54,280 nt of DNA from Bacteriovorax stolpii (GCA_945881775.1 CAMCVE010000005.1:1-54280), one strand, 5' to 3'. Positions 24,254-33,722 are shown, counted from the first letter of the stretch. Numbers and translations: made by a program. Notes: generated by a model from the letters alone, not told the origin.

Positions 24254-24991
24254 TCAATTCAACTTGAACGATTCGCCGAGATAGAATTTTCGCGCCTCAG
24301 CGTTTTCAGAGATCTGCTCGGGAGTTCCGCTGAAGAAGATCCGCCCTTCTTTCATCAGATACCCCTGATCGCAGGTTCCCAGGGTCTCGCGGACATTATG
24401 GTCAGTAATTAATACGCCGATGTTTTGCGAGCTGAGCTCTTTTATGAAGTCCTGGATCTCTCCGACGGCGATGGGGTCGATGCCCGCAAAGGGCTCGTCC
24501 AAGAGCAGGTAGTGCGGCTCGATCGCCAGACAGCGCGCGATCTCGCAGCGGCGACGCTCTCCCCCGGAAAGGGTTGCCGCGGAATTGCGCGCGAGTTTCG
24601 TCAGGCCAAAACGCTTCATCAGAGCCTCGCAGCGCCCTTCGAGCTCGCTTCCTTCGAAACCCTTGGCCTCGAGCGCGATGGCAATATTGTCGAAGACGCT
24701 GAGCTTTCGGAAGAGACTGGATTCTTGCGGAAGATACGCCACACCTTGCTGAGCCCGCTCGTGGAGCGGTTTTTCAGTCACATCCGAATCATTGAGAAGA
24801 ATCTTTCCGGAACTAGGAAACACCAACCCCACGAGCATATAGAAACTTGTGGTTTTGCCGGCACCGTTTGGCCCGAGGAGACCGACCACCGAGCCTCGAC
24901 GAAGTTGCAAGTTCACTTCGCCGACGACTTGCCGTTCTCCATAGTTCTTGGAAATAGAAGAGGCCACAAGGCCTTCAGCGTTTTGGGACAT
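24254..24991 (-). CDS. lptB: LPS export ABC transporter ATP-binding protein LptB
   Basis: 245 residues. LptB drives lipopolysaccharide extraction with LptFG and passage to the outer membrane. Seen: Walker A GPNGAGKTT, Q-loop with YLPQESSLFRKLSVFDNI, signature LSGGERRRCEIARCL, Walker B YLLLDEPFAGIDP and the H-loop ITDHNVRETL, with LptB-type C-terminal GTPEQISENAEARKFYLGESF. GGAGG 5 nt before the ATG. lptA/lptC, often just upstream, are not here; an RNA methyltransferase is. Confidence 0.93.
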   Translation of the reverse strand: MSQNAEGLVASSISKNYGERQVVGEVNLQLRRGSVVGLLGPNGAGKTTSFYMLVGLVFPSSGKILLNDSDVTEKPLHERAQQGVAYLPQESSLFRKLSVFDNIAIALEAKGFEGSELEGRCEALMKRFGLTKLARNSAATLSGGERRRCEIARCLAIEPHYLLLDEPFAGIDPIAVGEIQDFIKELSSQNIGVLITDHNVRETLGTCDQGYLMKEGRIFFSGTPEQISENAEARKFYLGESFKLN

Positions 24992-25064
24992 GCCGCCTCC
25001 ATTCTAGTTGGGCCCAAGGAAGCATCAATAGAAAGCTCTGCAAATACGAGGCCCATGGCGCAGA

Positions 25065-26351
25065 TCAGTGTAAAGTTTTTGACCCTTTTGACTTCTTGGA
25101 ATGACGCGATGTGCGTGAGGCCTTTTTATTGGCCTTCTCGTCCCGAGACATTTTGCGCTCCTCGAGGACGGCAATGCACTCAACGTGAGCCGTCTGGGGA
25201 AACATGTCCACAGGCTCAAGCGTTACGAGGCGATATCGCCCTTGCTCGGTCAGAAACTTGAGGTCGCGCGCCAATGACTTCGGCCCGCACGAGACATAGA
25301 CGATTTTCCCAGGTGGTTTCTGGAGCAAGGCTTCAAGGACTCGTGGCTCACAGCCTTTGCGCGGGGGGTTGAGCACAACCCAGTCGGGCTTGCCCCACTC
25401 GTTGTGAAAAGTCATCACTCCGTCGTGTGCATCCGCACACAGCTGCAAAACATTGTGAATCTTATTGCGTCGAGCGGCAGTCACTCCTTCGAGGGCTGCG
25501 GGACCCACTTCTTCGACAGAAAGGATCTTCTCCGTCGAAGAGGCCAAGTGCATCGCCATGAGACCAACACCACTATAAAGATCAAGACCTTGTTTGTAGG
25601 GACCCTTGCCGAGAAGCTCTTTTACTCGTTGATAGAGATACGCCGCCTGAGCGCTATTCACCTGGAGGAATGAGAGGGGACCCACGGACACGCGCAAAGC
25701 ACCCATCTGCTCAGTGAGCTCTCCTGCCTTCATCGCAAAGCGATTGGCCTCGCCCAGAAGCACGTTGCCAGGGTCATCATTGATGTTTTGAACCAGCGCG
25801 ACGATCCTCTCTCCATAGGCAGCCTGAAGCCTCTCTAGAACTCGGTCCAACCCAGCAACAACTTTCTTGGTCGTCACAAAAACGCAAATCACCTTTTTGT
25901 CGCGAAACGAGTAGCGAACAATGAGATAACGAACACTGGGCTTTTGAAAGTCGCTGCCTTCAGAAATGGGAACTTTCTCTCGCCGAAGGTTTTCTTTGAT
26001 ATGCAAAGAAACTTCGTTGATGAGGGGTGCATGCACCGAGCACTGGGGAATGTCGACAACGTCGTGGGTGCCGCTCTTGTAGATCCCCATCTTGAGCTCG
26101 CCGCTCTTCGTGTCTTCCTGAAGAATCCATTTTGCCTTATTGCGATACCCGAGTGTCTTGGGTGACCCTCGCGTCTCTTTGAGGATTTTCTTGATCGAAG
26201 CGCCAGGAAATCCCGCCGCCTCGAAGGCGTTTAAAAGATCGCCCCTCTTTTTCTTGAGCTGCTCGGGATAGGAGAGTTCCATAAGCGGGCATCCACTGCA
26301 TTCTTCGTAGTGGATACAAGGGACCTTCTTGGCTTTGTCCGTTTTCATCAT
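25065..26351 (-). CDS. RNA m5U methyltransferase with Fe-S cluster (TrmA/RlmC/RlmD family)
   Basis: 428 residues. N-terminal Cys motif C-x5-C-x2-C (CIHYEECSGC) plus a fourth Cys in IPQCSVH would bind a 4Fe-4S cluster. SAM-binding DLYSGVGLMAMHLA, catalytic NPPRKGCE and the nucleophile-bearing YVSCGPKSLARDL identify the 5-methyluridine family. There is no TRAM domain before the Cys cluster, so E. coli RlmD is not a full match; the target base cannot be told. The C-terminus ends in a strongly basic tail of about 25 residues. AAGGAA precedes ATGATG; either ATG may be used. Confidence 0.85.
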   Translation of the reverse strand: MMKTDKAKKVPCIHYEECSGCPLMELSYPEQLKKKRGDLLNAFEAAGFPGASIKKILKETRGSPKTLGYRNKAKWILQEDTKSGELKMGIYKSGTHDVVDIPQCSVHAPLINEVSLHIKENLRREKVPISEGSDFQKPSVRYLIVRYSFRDKKVICVFVTTKKVVAGLDRVLERLQAAYGERIVALVQNINDDPGNVLLGEANRFAMKAGELTEQMGALRVSVGPLSFLQVNSAQAAYLYQRVKELLGKGPYKQGLDLYSGVGLMAMHLASSTEKILSVEEVGPAALEGVTAARRNKIHNVLQLCADAHDGVMTFHNEWGKPDWVVLNPPRKGCEPRVLEALLQKPPGKIVYVSCGPKSLARDLKFLTEQGRYRLVTLEPVDMFPQTAHVECIAVLEERKMSRDEKANKKASRTSRHSKKSKGSKTLH

Positions 26352-26366
26352 TTCCTTGCCGTAGCG

Positions 26367-27071
26367 CTACTTGGCACCTGCTGGAGTCTCCGGTCTGGTG
26401 TCCGTAAGTTTTGCGTCATCTTCGAAACTCATGTTCGCACAGTCTGTCTCAAAGGGATCTCGGCCGTCGACGCAACCACGACGACAGTCGCCACCCTTGA
26501 GGAGTACGGGTGGGTCTCCAGCATCGTAAGCAAGAAACAACCTCGCCTGTCCCCCGAGTCCAGGCTGATAAACAAGTCGCCCGTTGCTCTCGGTGTAAAA
26601 GGTCAAGGCAGGTCGCTCGATGAAATTTGTGAGATTGCGGACATCGGTGATCCTCTTCACTCCGCCAACGTCTGTAATTTTGTTGTAGTAGTTCTCCTTT
26701 GTTACGATCGACTCCGTACCGCCGTTGGGCAGAGGTCGCTTAAAGACGTAGGAAATGTAGCCGTTTTGGTCCATCACCTGGTGCACTTCCCACACTACAA
26801 AATCAGGCTGAGTGCTAAAGCGAATTTTGTCGCGGATAAGCAGACGAGACTGCCGTTTGGTTTTGCGAAAAACCCAGGGTAGCTGATTGATAACGATGCA
26901 CGAGGCGACCTGATTCATGGAGAGGCCACGTTGATTGACCGGCACTTGGGTGAGCTTATCCTGCACGCGAGACTGAGGGACAGTCTTGCTCGTGAGTGCG
27001 TTCTGCGAGCGCAAACCCGTGGCGAACGTCGCAGCCAAAAGGCTGATAACGCCGAAGATGCGAGATTTCAT
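26367..27071 (-). CDS. Secreted hypothetical protein
   Basis: 234 residues from ATG 27071. The N-terminus (MKSRIFGVISLLAATFATG) looks like a signal peptide without a lipobox, so periplasmic or exported. The body is beta-rich (FVVWEVHQVMDQNGYISYVFKR) and the end carries CRRGC and a further Cys, perhaps disulfides. No family recognised. ATG 27071 is chosen over the open start at 27107, which lies inside the preceding gene. An extended -10-like TGATACTAT sits at 27087-27079, seven bases before the ATG, with no Shine-Dalgarno. Confidence 0.6.
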   Translation of the reverse strand: MKSRIFGVISLLAATFATGLRSQNALTSKTVPQSRVQDKLTQVPVNQRGLSMNQVASCIVINQLPWVFRKTKRQSRLLIRDKIRFSTQPDFVVWEVHQVMDQNGYISYVFKRPLPNGGTESIVTKENYYNKITDVGGVKRITDVRNLTNFIERPALTFYTESNGRLVYQPGLGGQARLFLAYDAGDPPVLLKGGDCRRGCVDGRDPFETDCANMSFEDDAKLTDTRPETPAGAK

Positions 27072-27084
27072 AGGTACAATAGTA

Positions 27085-28254
27085 TCAGAACAAATCGCGC
27101 AGCACACGATTGCGGGCCATCAAACGTTGACGTGTCTTGTACTCCCGATGTCGACTCCGTCCTCCAATCGACTCGATGTATGACTCTTTATCGAGAATCT
27201 GAATCTCGAAGGGATAGTAGAAGGTGCGCTTCTCTCGAAGCGTGATCGGAATTTGTCGAAGGACTTCTTCCATCCCGGGCTGCTTCACAATTTCAGATCG
27301 CACACCCTGCCAAAATCGAAAGGTCGGATCGGGAGCGACAATTAACTGGCGGCAGGTGAACTGCACCGCGCGGTACCAGCTCGACGTGAAACGATTGCGC
27401 GCGACTCCCAGTGAAACACCGCTGTCTTGTTCGAGTGCACGGACAGCACGCATCGCATCGGCCTCACTCAGACCCTGAGTCTTCATTCGATGGCGCAGGT
27501 CTTCGACGAAGTCACGAAACTGTTCCGTAGGAACGAGTGTGTTGAAAGAGCGCTGCGGATGAATATTGGGTGGACTCAACACACCCGAATCGAAAAGCTG
27601 TCGAATCAGTTGAAAAGATTCCCACTTGGTCTCGGTCACAAAACGAAACCCGATGCGATCGTAGATTGCCTCGACCATCGCCTTGGGTTTTGAAAGAAGT
27701 TTTACGAGAGTCGAATTGCGATCCTTCCGCTCTTTCTTGAAATATCGAATGAGCTCCACTGAAGAGCCTGGCGAACCAAAATCCCAGCGCCGCCCACCGT
27801 CGATCTTGGTAACAAGTCCGTCAAATCGATTGAAGATTTGTTCGCGGGCATAGCGAAAATTGTCGTAACGAACGTCGTTGTCTAAGTGAGAGATGATGTG
27901 CATCACGCGCAAAATTGCGCAACTCCAGCGACTTGAGGACTCAGCGCTCTGACGAGAAGCATCGAGCAAGAGCTTTACGACATCACTTTGCTGAGTGCGT
28001 GCCAAAAACGGGGACGGAATTTCTTCACCGGGGTCCAAAAGCGCATCACGTAAAAATGCAATCGCCTCGAAATAGATTCGCCAGATCTCTTCACGAACGT
28101 GCGGATCCTCAATATCGTAGCCATAAGCGAGAAGAAATTTTTTTGCTTCGACTTTTGAAGTGACGCCGAGCTTTTGAACGTCAATATAGGAGCGTCCCTC
28201 GGTAGCAGACCACAGAGCGTCCCAATCAAAATTCAGATCATTCAGTTTTACCAA
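27085..28254 (-). CDS. Uncharacterised protein with RelA/SpoT synthetase-like signature
   Basis: 389 residues, possibly the family TIGR04552 (from memory). The C-terminal two-thirds show, in order, marks of the RelA/SpoT nucleotidyltransferase domain: a Lys-rich loop (LVKLLSKPKAMVEA, about 183-196), IYDRIGFRFV (197-206; the family has DxxxxR here), SSWYRAVQFT (291-300; family NGYRSxH), FEIQIL (349-354; family E-x-Q) and RHREYK (368-373; family H-x-x-YK). The first 150 residues are helical and unlike the HD hydrolase. It could make an alarmone-like nucleotide, or only share the fold. TTG start with AGAGGA upstream, overlapping the previous gene by 7 nt. Confidence 0.6.
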   Translation of the reverse strand: MVKLNDLNFDWDALWSATEGRSYIDVQKLGVTSKVEAKKFLLAYGYDIEDPHVREEIWRIYFEAIAFLRDALLDPGEEIPSPFLARTQQSDVVKLLLDASRQSAESSSRWSCAILRVMHIISHLDNDVRYDNFRYAREQIFNRFDGLVTKIDGGRRWDFGSPGSSVELIRYFKKERKDRNSTLVKLLSKPKAMVEAIYDRIGFRFVTETKWESFQLIRQLFDSGVLSPPNIHPQRSFNTLVPTEQFRDFVEDLRHRMKTQGLSEADAMRAVRALEQDSGVSLGVARNRFTSSWYRAVQFTCRQLIVAPDPTFRFWQGVRSEIVKQPGMEEVLRQIPITLREKRTFYYPFEIQILDKESYIESIGGRSRHREYKTRQRLMARNRVLRDLF

Positions 28255-28919
28255 GAGTCCTCTTCATCGCCGGCGTCTTCAACATCGTCAAAGCTGCCAC
28301 GCTTGGAGGCCCAGTCCTCGTCGTCTTCACTCCACTCATCGGAGTCATCAAAGCTCGCACGACCGGCCGCTTCGTCGCCTTCAGGCTCGATACCTGCGGG
28401 GTCATCTTTCCACCAAGGCGGAGGTCCTTCGCGGTCTTCATCAAGATCGTCTTCTTCAAGCTCAACAGTTTCGACAGCATCGAGAGCGTCTTCACTCACA
28501 ACCTCTCCGTCGGCGTCTTCAAAATTCATGACGGTGGAGATTTCTTCTTCAGCCGCCGCATCGAAACGCGGTTTCGTTTTACGCGAAGGACGAGCAACTA
28601 CGATTTCTTCCTCAGCATCTTCGTCTTGCAATTCGATCTCTTCGTCGAGCTCGGAATCCGTGAACCTGTTCGGCGTTTTCTCGAGATCTTTGAGTGAAGC
28701 CTTGCCCTTCTTAGAAGCCGCCGTCTTATCGACAACGGGAGCGCCCTTCTTCTTTGACGCGTCCGCAGCTTTTGTAGCGGGCTTAGCGACAGATTTTGAA
28801 GGAGCGGCTTTCTTCGCAGGTTCAGCTTTGACCGCCTTGGCCTTTGACGGGGCTTCCTTCTTCGCCTTGGACTCTTTGCCTGCCGGCTTTTTCACCGCGG
28901 GCTTCTTCTTCGTGGGCAT
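28248..28919 (-). CDS. Lys/Ala-rich protein with acidic C-terminal half
   Basis: 223 residues. Residues 1-80 are Lys/Ala/Pro/Ser repeats of the KKPAVKKPAGK kind, like bacterial histone H1-type tails; residues 90-223 are strongly acidic (DEEIELQDEDAEEEI) with WW and SW aromatic spots. The two halves have opposite charge. Likely cytoplasmic, perhaps binding DNA or RNA by the basic half; no family assigned. ATG 28919 is set by AAGGGA 9 nt upstream. Its stop overlaps the TTG start of the RelA/SpoT-like gene, so the two are probably made together. Confidence 0.65.
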   Translation of the reverse strand: MPTKKKPAVKKPAGKESKAKKEAPSKAKAVKAEPAKKAAPSKSVAKPATKAADASKKKGAPVVDKTAASKKGKASLKDLEKTPNRFTDSELDEEIELQDEDAEEEIVVARPSRKTKPRFDAAAEEEISTVMNFEDADGEVVSEDALDAVETVELEEDDLDEDREGPPPWWKDDPAGIEPEGDEAAGRASFDDSDEWSEDDEDWASKRGSFDDVEDAGDEEDSW

Positions 28920-29006
28920 TGTCGCTATTCCCTTTCTTTCGTTCGTGTAATCGTGGATAAAGAGGTCTCCCGGGCGTGTCAAGGCCGGGAATCATATCGG
29001 TTAGCC

Positions 29007-29729
29007 ATGAAGATTCTTTATCAAAGCCCAAGCTGTTTCATTTTGAACAAACCCATTCGCGTTCACAGCGACGAAGCCGTTGCGCTTTGCGCAAAAGACG
29101 GCCTCTTAGAGGGGACGGGACTCAGTCCCGAGGCTTTTGCCACCTGGTTGCCAGCCCACCGACTCGATTTCGAGACGAGTGGCTGTCTGCTCGTGTGCCC
29201 TCCAGAACATCATGCGACGTACTTGGGCCTTTTCAAGGACTCCACCGACACCAACACACAAAAAATTTACCTCGTCGGTGCCACCAAAGACCTTCACCTC
29301 CCCGTCGAAGGATTTCGCGTGGAAGGATGGATCGCCAGTCGCTACCGCGGCTCAAAATCCGTCCGTTTTCTCGAAGACGATGCACCCGAGGTCCGCAAAA
29401 AGTGGCACTCAAAACGCGCCATCCGACACCATGTCTGGAAGGCCGATGCGGAGGCTGAAAATGCGGCTAAAGCCCTAGGATTTGAGGGTTTTCCTTATGT
29501 TGTTCAGCTGCACAGCGGCGCTCGCCACCAGCTCCGAGCTGCGTTTAAGGCTTGGGGTGCCCCCCTGAAGAACGATCCCGTCTATGGGGTCGAGGACCCC
29601 GACTCTTCGACGGAGCCGCTCGCAGACGCAGCCCCCCTCGAACTCCATGCCTGGAAGCTCGAACTCTTGGATCCTGTTCTAGGCGAGCCCCTCAAGGTCA
29701 CCGCCTCCGAACGCTACCCAACACCGTAA
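29007..29729 (+). CDS. RluA-family pseudouridine synthase
   Basis: About 240 residues. HRLDFETSGCLLV contains the catalytic Asp of the HRLDxxTSG motif, and LHSGARHQLRAAFKAWGAPL followed by NDPVYG matches the tGRxHQiRvhla..G.Pi.gD.lYG block. The enzyme isomerises uridine in rRNA or tRNA; the site is unknown. There is no S4 domain at the N-terminus. ATG 29007 is preferred over the open start at 28953, since KILYQSPSCFILNKP is the family's first strand. No clear ribosome site. Divergent from the Lys/Ala-rich gene and convergent with clpB. Confidence 0.8.
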   Translation: MKILYQSPSCFILNKPIRVHSDEAVALCAKDGLLEGTGLSPEAFATWLPAHRLDFETSGCLLVCPPEHHATYLGLFKDSTDTNTQKIYLVGATKDLHLPVEGFRVEGWIASRYRGSKSVRFLEDDAPEVRKKWHSKRAIRHHVWKADAEAENAAKALGFEGFPYVVQLHSGARHQLRAAFKAWGAPLKNDPVYGVEDPDSSTEPLADAAPLELHAWKLELLDPVLGEPLKVTASERYPTP

Positions 29730-29742
29730 CGCAGGGCGCTCT

Positions 29743-32349
29743 TTAGGCCTGAACCACGGCTTTCATCACGAGAGTTTTCGCTTCGCCCAGCCCGTTGCTG
29801 ACCTGAACGTCGACCGTATCTCCCTCGGCGAAGGCCCCTTCGAGAAGTTTCTTCGAAAGTGGAACTTGGAGCTGTTTGTACACCGCCCTCTTGAGCGGGC
29901 GAGCTCCAAACTGAGGATCGTAGCCAACCTTAGCAAGGAAGTCCTTTGCATCGTCATTGAGACGAATCACCAGCTTCTTGCCTGCAAGAATCTTATTGAG
30001 GCCTTTCACTTGAATATCCACGATCTCACGAATCAGTTTTAAGTCGAGCGAATGGAAGATGATGGTTTCGTCGATACGGTTGATGAACTCCGGGCGCAGA
30101 TGATTTCGCAATTGCCCCATAAGCTTCAAATGCAGCGCTTCTTCGGATTCACCCGCAGAATCGAGAATCAGCTCCGAGCCAATATTGCTCGTCATGATCA
30201 CCACGACGTTGCGAAAATCCACGACTCGCCCCTGGCCATCTGTGAGACGTCCGTCGTCGAGGATCTGCAAGAGAACGTTGAGCACATCAGGATGTGCTTT
30301 TTCGATCTCATCGAGGAGCACGACTGAATAGGGTCGGCGCCTGATGAGCTCCGTGAGTTGACCGCCTTCCTCGAAACCAACGTATCCCGGAGGGGCGCCA
30401 ATGAAGCGTGAAACCGAGTGTTTCTCCATGTACTCACTCATATCCATGCGAACCATGGACGCTTCGTCGTCGAAAAGAAATTCCGCGAGCGCTTTGGCGG
30501 TCTCGGTTTTGCCAACACCCGTGGGTCCTAGAAACAAGAACGAACCGATCGGCTTCGAGGGATCTTTGAGGCCACTGCGAGCCAGTCGGACCGCATCCGC
30601 GACCGCACGTAGCGCGTCGTTTTGTCCGCGCACGCGTTCGCGCAGGCGATCTTCGAGAAGCAAGAGCTTCTCTCCTTCGCCCTGGAGCATTCGGTCGACC
30701 GGCACACCCGTCCACCTCGCCACAACTTGTGCGATGTCCTCGGCTTCAACTTCTTCTTTGAGCATCTTCTTCTCGACTTGAATGTCTCTAAGGGCCCGCT
30801 GCGCGGCTTCGACAGCTTTTTCAATCGAGGGAAGTTTTCCGTATTTGATCTCGGCGGCGCGCTGAAGCTCAGACGAGCGCTCCGCTTGGGCCAGCTCGGT
30901 GCTCAGCTTGTCGCTCTCCGCCTTAAGTCGACGGATGGCAAGGATCTGCTCCTTCTCTTTGAGCCAATGGCCCTTCAGAGATGCAATCTCTGCCTTCTCA
31001 GCTGTAATCCGAGTCTCAATCTCATCAAGTCTCCGGATGGACTCGTTGTCTTTTTCTTTCTTAAGGGCTTCCCGTTCGACTTCGAGCTGCATCACTTCGC
31101 GCACTCGCTCGTCAATAGCGGTGGGCATCGAATCGATCTCAATGCGGAGTTTGGCCGCTGCTTCGTCCATGAGGTCGATGGCCTTATCGGGCAAGAAACG
31201 ATCGGTGATGTAGCGATTCGAAAGTGTCGCGGCAGCGATGATCGCCGAGTCCTGAATGCGGACACCGTGGTGCACTTCGTAGCGCTCTTTCAGGCCACGC
31301 AGAATCGAGATCGCTTCTTCGACGCTGGGCTCACCGACATACACTTGCTGGAAGCGACGCTCGAGTGCGGGGTCTTTCTCGATGTACTTGCGGTATTCGT
31401 CAAGCGTTGTTGCGCCCACGCAGCGAAGTTCTCCACGCGCCAGAGCGGGCTTCAGAAGATTGCCCGCATCCATGGCTCCGTCGGTTTTTCCAGCGCCAAT
31501 GAGGGTGTGGAGTTCGTCGATAAAAAGAATAATTTCGCCTTGTGCGTCTTGAACTTCCTTGAGGAAACTTTTGAGTCGTTCTTCAAACTCGCCGCGGTAC
31601 TTTGCGCCAGCAACCATGCCGCCCAAATCTAGAGAGCGTACCTTTTTGCCTTTGAGGCTTTCGGGCACATCACCCTTGATAATCCGCTGAGCGAGGCCTT
31701 CCGCAATTGCGGTCTTGCCCACTCCAGGCTCACCGATGAGCACGGGATTGTTCTTGGTTCGCCGCGAAAGGACTTGGATCACGCGACGAATTTCTTCATC
31801 GCGACCGATGACGGGATCGAGCTTGTTCTGGGCCGCGAGTTCTGTGAGGTCCTTTGAATATTTGTCGAGCGCACCGTAACCTTCTTCAGCATTCGCAGAA
31901 GCGGCTTTTGCCTGACCGCCACGCTTTTTGATGAGGGCATTTTTTAGAGAGGCCAAATCAAAACCGCGTCCGCCGAGCTTTTGAGAGAGCGGAGACGGAA
32001 CCATGAGCAGCGCCAAGAAGAAATGCTCCACCGTGACAAACTGATCGCCCATCTGCGCGGCAAGAGTCTCAGCTTGCTGAAGCGCCGCTTGCAAATCGTT
32101 TGCAAGACCAAGCCCTCCACGCTGACCCGACACCGTCGGCAGTGTTTTGGAAACTTCTGCGCACACATCACGATAACTTTCGAGTTTGCCCTGATCCTTG
32201 AGGACCTGTGAGACGGGAGAACTCGCCTCATCGACAAGAACTTGCGCCAAATGAACAGGTTCAATTGTGGGATTGGAGCGCGTCTCAGCGAGCTTTTGGG
32301 CGCTCGCTAGGGCCCGTTGAGCCATCTCTGTATATTTTTCGAAGTTCAT
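29743..32349 (-). CDS. clpB: Disaggregase chaperone ClpB
   Basis: 868 residues, full length. ClpB works with DnaK to extract proteins from aggregates. Seen: N domain ([16 protein letters not shown]), first AAA with [13 protein letters not shown], Walker [16 protein letters not shown], middle coiled-coil (about 400-530, rich in Glu/Lys/Arg), second AAA with [28 protein letters not shown] and NIGSELIL, then GARPLKRAV near the end. No obvious heat-shock promoter upstream. It may be followed by nothing, as its stop meets the convergent rluA-like gene. Confidence 0.96.
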   Translation of the reverse strand: MNFEKYTEMAQRALASAQKLAETRSNPTIEPVHLAQVLVDEASSPVSQVLKDQGKLESYRDVCAEVSKTLPTVSGQRGGLGLANDLQAALQQAETLAAQMGDQFVTVEHFFLALLMVPSPLSQKLGGRGFDLASLKNALIKKRGGQAKAASANAEEGYGALDKYSKDLTELAAQNKLDPVIGRDEEIRRVIQVLSRRTKNNPVLIGEPGVGKTAIAEGLAQRIIKGDVPESLKGKKVRSLDLGGMVAGAKYRGEFEERLKSFLKEVQDAQGEIILFIDELHTLIGAGKTDGAMDAGNLLKPALARGELRCVGATTLDEYRKYIEKDPALERRFQQVYVGEPSVEEAISILRGLKERYEVHHGVRIQDSAIIAAATLSNRYITDRFLPDKAIDLMDEAAAKLRIEIDSMPTAIDERVREVMQLEVEREALKKEKDNESIRRLDEIETRITAEKAEIASLKGHWLKEKEQILAIRRLKAESDKLSTELAQAERSSELQRAAEIKYGKLPSIEKAVEAAQRALRDIQVEKKMLKEEVEAEDIAQVVARWTGVPVDRMLQGEGEKLLLLEDRLRERVRGQNDALRAVADAVRLARSGLKDPSKPIGSFLFLGPTGVGKTETAKALAEFLFDDEASMVRMDMSEYMEKHSVSRFIGAPPGYVGFEEGGQLTELIRRRPYSVVLLDEIEKAHPDVLNVLLQILDDGRLTDGQGRVVDFRNVVVIMTSNIGSELILDSAGESEEALHLKLMGQLRNHLRPEFINRIDETIIFHSLDLKLIREIVDIQVKGLNKILAGKKLVIRLNDDAKDFLAKVGYDPQFGARPLKRAVYKQLQVPLSKKLLEGAFAEGDTVDVQVSNGLGEAKTLVMKAVVQA

Positions 32350-32393
32350 GCCCTAAAGATGGGGACGAATTCGGCAAAAACAAGAGAACGGTA

Positions 32394-32849
32394 TCAGACC
32401 TCTTCAGGCGCTTGGATTTCTTCGAGATTCGGCGCAACGAAAGTTTCCGCTTCGCGGAAGGCGACGATGTCGCCATCCTGCGCCACAGTGTCGCGCAACG
32501 CTTCAGCTTGGGCTTTTTGCCCCAACTTCTCGAAGCCCATGATTGCGTAGCGAATTTTTCCGAGCGACTTTGCGCGCTCGGTGCACTTCAAAATGGTGTC
32601 ATGAGAAACTCGCTCTTCTCCGATGACGCGTGCGATCTTGAGAAGGAGGAACATATCTCCCTCTTCCACGACTCGAGAAACGAGGCCTTCGATTTCTGTT
32701 TTCGCATCGGCCTTCACAAAGAAGTCGATGGCGTCGCTGAGGAGTCCCTCAGACGCGTAGCCTTTACCCAGTGTCAAAATTTCGCCGCTACTCGCGCGAC
32801 GAGCGCCAAAAAGAAGGTCTCGTTTTGTGATCGAATCAGGGAGCTTCAT
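32394..32849 (-). CDS. Helical hypothetical protein
   Basis: 151 residues, almost wholly helical, with TPR/HEAT-like repeats (ILTLGKGYASEGLLSDAIDFF, LVSRVVEEGDMFLLLKIAR, RYAIMGFEKLGQKAQAEAL). The ending is acidic. No family recognised; probably a cytoplasmic scaffold. AAGGA lies about 9 nt before the ATG. It is 44 nt upstream of clpB on the same strand and may be co-transcribed, hinting at a link to protein quality control. Confidence 0.6.
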   Translation of the reverse strand: MKLPDSITKRDLLFGARRASSGEILTLGKGYASEGLLSDAIDFFVKADAKTEIEGLVSRVVEEGDMFLLLKIARVIGEERVSHDTILKCTERAKSLGKIRYAIMGFEKLGQKAQAEALRDTVAQDGDIVAFREAETFVAPNLEEIQAPEEV

Positions 32850-32917
32850 TCAAGTTTTCCTTCCGTAGCTCCGACAAAGAGAACACAGTCGATTCGCGTT
32901 CTCAAGGAGGGGAGCCC

Positions 32918-33136
32918 ATGACACAAAAGCAAAAAAATTCTGCAAACGGTACCGTCAATCAGAGAGTAAAAGTTCTCTATCAGAACCTGGGCGGAACCTG
33001 GTATGCCTTTGCGAACATCAACGAAGAGATTTTCTTCGCACCGATTCACTTCAAGGCCGTGGCCCCAAACACTTCCAAAGGAAACGGCAAAAGCAGCCGG
33101 AAACTCGCCCAGCTTCCTAACAAAGACGCTGCTTAA
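32918..33136 (+). CDS. Small basic hypothetical protein (72 aa)
   Basis: 72 residues. A strong ribosome site (AAGGAGGGG) precedes the ATG, supporting a real gene. The core (QRVKVLYQNLGGTWYAFANINEEIFFAPIHFKAV) looks like a small beta domain; the C-terminus is Lys/Ser-rich. No family recognised. Its TAA (33134-33136) overlaps the stop of the small basic gene on the other strand. Confidence 0.65.
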   Translation: MTQKQKNSANGTVNQRVKVLYQNLGGTWYAFANINEEIFFAPIHFKAVAPNTSKGNGKSSRKLAQLPNKDAA

Positions 33137-33255
33137 GCGAACTTGCGCTTCTTGTTCTTGGTCAGACGTTTACGAGCTTTCGTGAACTTTGCCTTGAGCT
33201 TGGCATTTTTCTTGGCGGATTTAGAACGATTTTTTGCGGGTTGTTTCTTAGCCAT
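33133..33255 (-). CDS. Very basic 40-residue protein
   Basis: ATG at 33255, TAA at 33133, 40 residues. It has 15 Lys and 4 Arg and no acidic residue, beginning MAKKQPAKNRSKSAKKN. AGAGGA lies about 6 nt before the ATG. It resembles a ribosomal-protein tail or a small nucleic-acid-binding protein; family unknown. The stop shares TTAA with the convergent 72-aa gene. Divergent from the PilZ gene, 41 nt away. Confidence 0.65.
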   Translation of the reverse strand: MAKKQPAKNRSKSAKKNAKLKAKFTKARKRLTKNKKRKFA

Positions 33256-33296
33256 AATGGTCCTCTCACGCTAAAATAGAACGGGTTGGCTCATAT

Positions 33297-33722
33297 ATGA
33301 AGAAGGACTTATTCCTAGAATCAAATAAATTGCTTCCGGCAGAGGGGGCCTCCGAGGGGGGCGGTTCTGGGCGTGGCGGCATTAACAGGCGGCTAAAGGC
33401 CCGGTATGCCGTCAATATTAAGGTCGAGATGCTCACTAAGGGCCTCAACCACCACCTCGTAGAAAGGTGCGCCAACGTGTCCCTTGGGGGACTTTTCGTT
33501 TGTACGGACTACCTTGGCACCGACGAGGAGCGGATCCATGTGCGTGTTATTTTTTCCGATAAAGGGGCCTTTTTCGACGTAAAGACCCGAGTTGCTTGGA
33601 TCTGCGACGGCTCAGGCTCCCACCCCAAGGGCTTTGGTTTGGAGTTTATCGAGCTCACCAAAGAGCAGCACGTCATCATCCAGCACTTCCTCAAAGACTA
33701 CGTGAATGTCCAAAGCGATTAA
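33297..33722 (+). CDS. PilZ-domain protein
   Basis: 141 residues. RRLKARY (about 31-37) gives the RxxxR motif and NVSLGGLFV (about 60-68) the [DN]xSxxG motif, the two parts that bind cyclic di-GMP. The first 30 residues are Gly/Ser-rich and disordered. Single-domain PilZ proteins act as c-di-GMP receptors for motility, pili or envelope enzymes. TAAAAT upstream (19 nt before the ATG) may be its -10. It overlaps the YihY gene by 17 nt, so the two are probably linked. Confidence 0.85.
   Translation: MKKDLFLESNKLLPAEGASEGGGSGRGGINRRLKARYAVNIKVEMLTKGLNHHLVERCANVSLGGLFVCTDYLGTDEERIHVRVIFSDKGAFFDVKTRVAWICDGSGSHPKGFGLEFIELTKEQHVIIQHFLKDYVNVQSD

Noticed and set aside
28174-28950. 258-aa Ser-rich plus-strand frame
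   Set aside because: Antisense of the Lys/Ala-rich gene; the Ser runs come from reversed Glu/Asp/Lys codons.
30622-31632. 336-aa plus-strand frame opposite clpB
   Set aside because: Antisense shadow of clpB; codon pattern mirrors the real gene.
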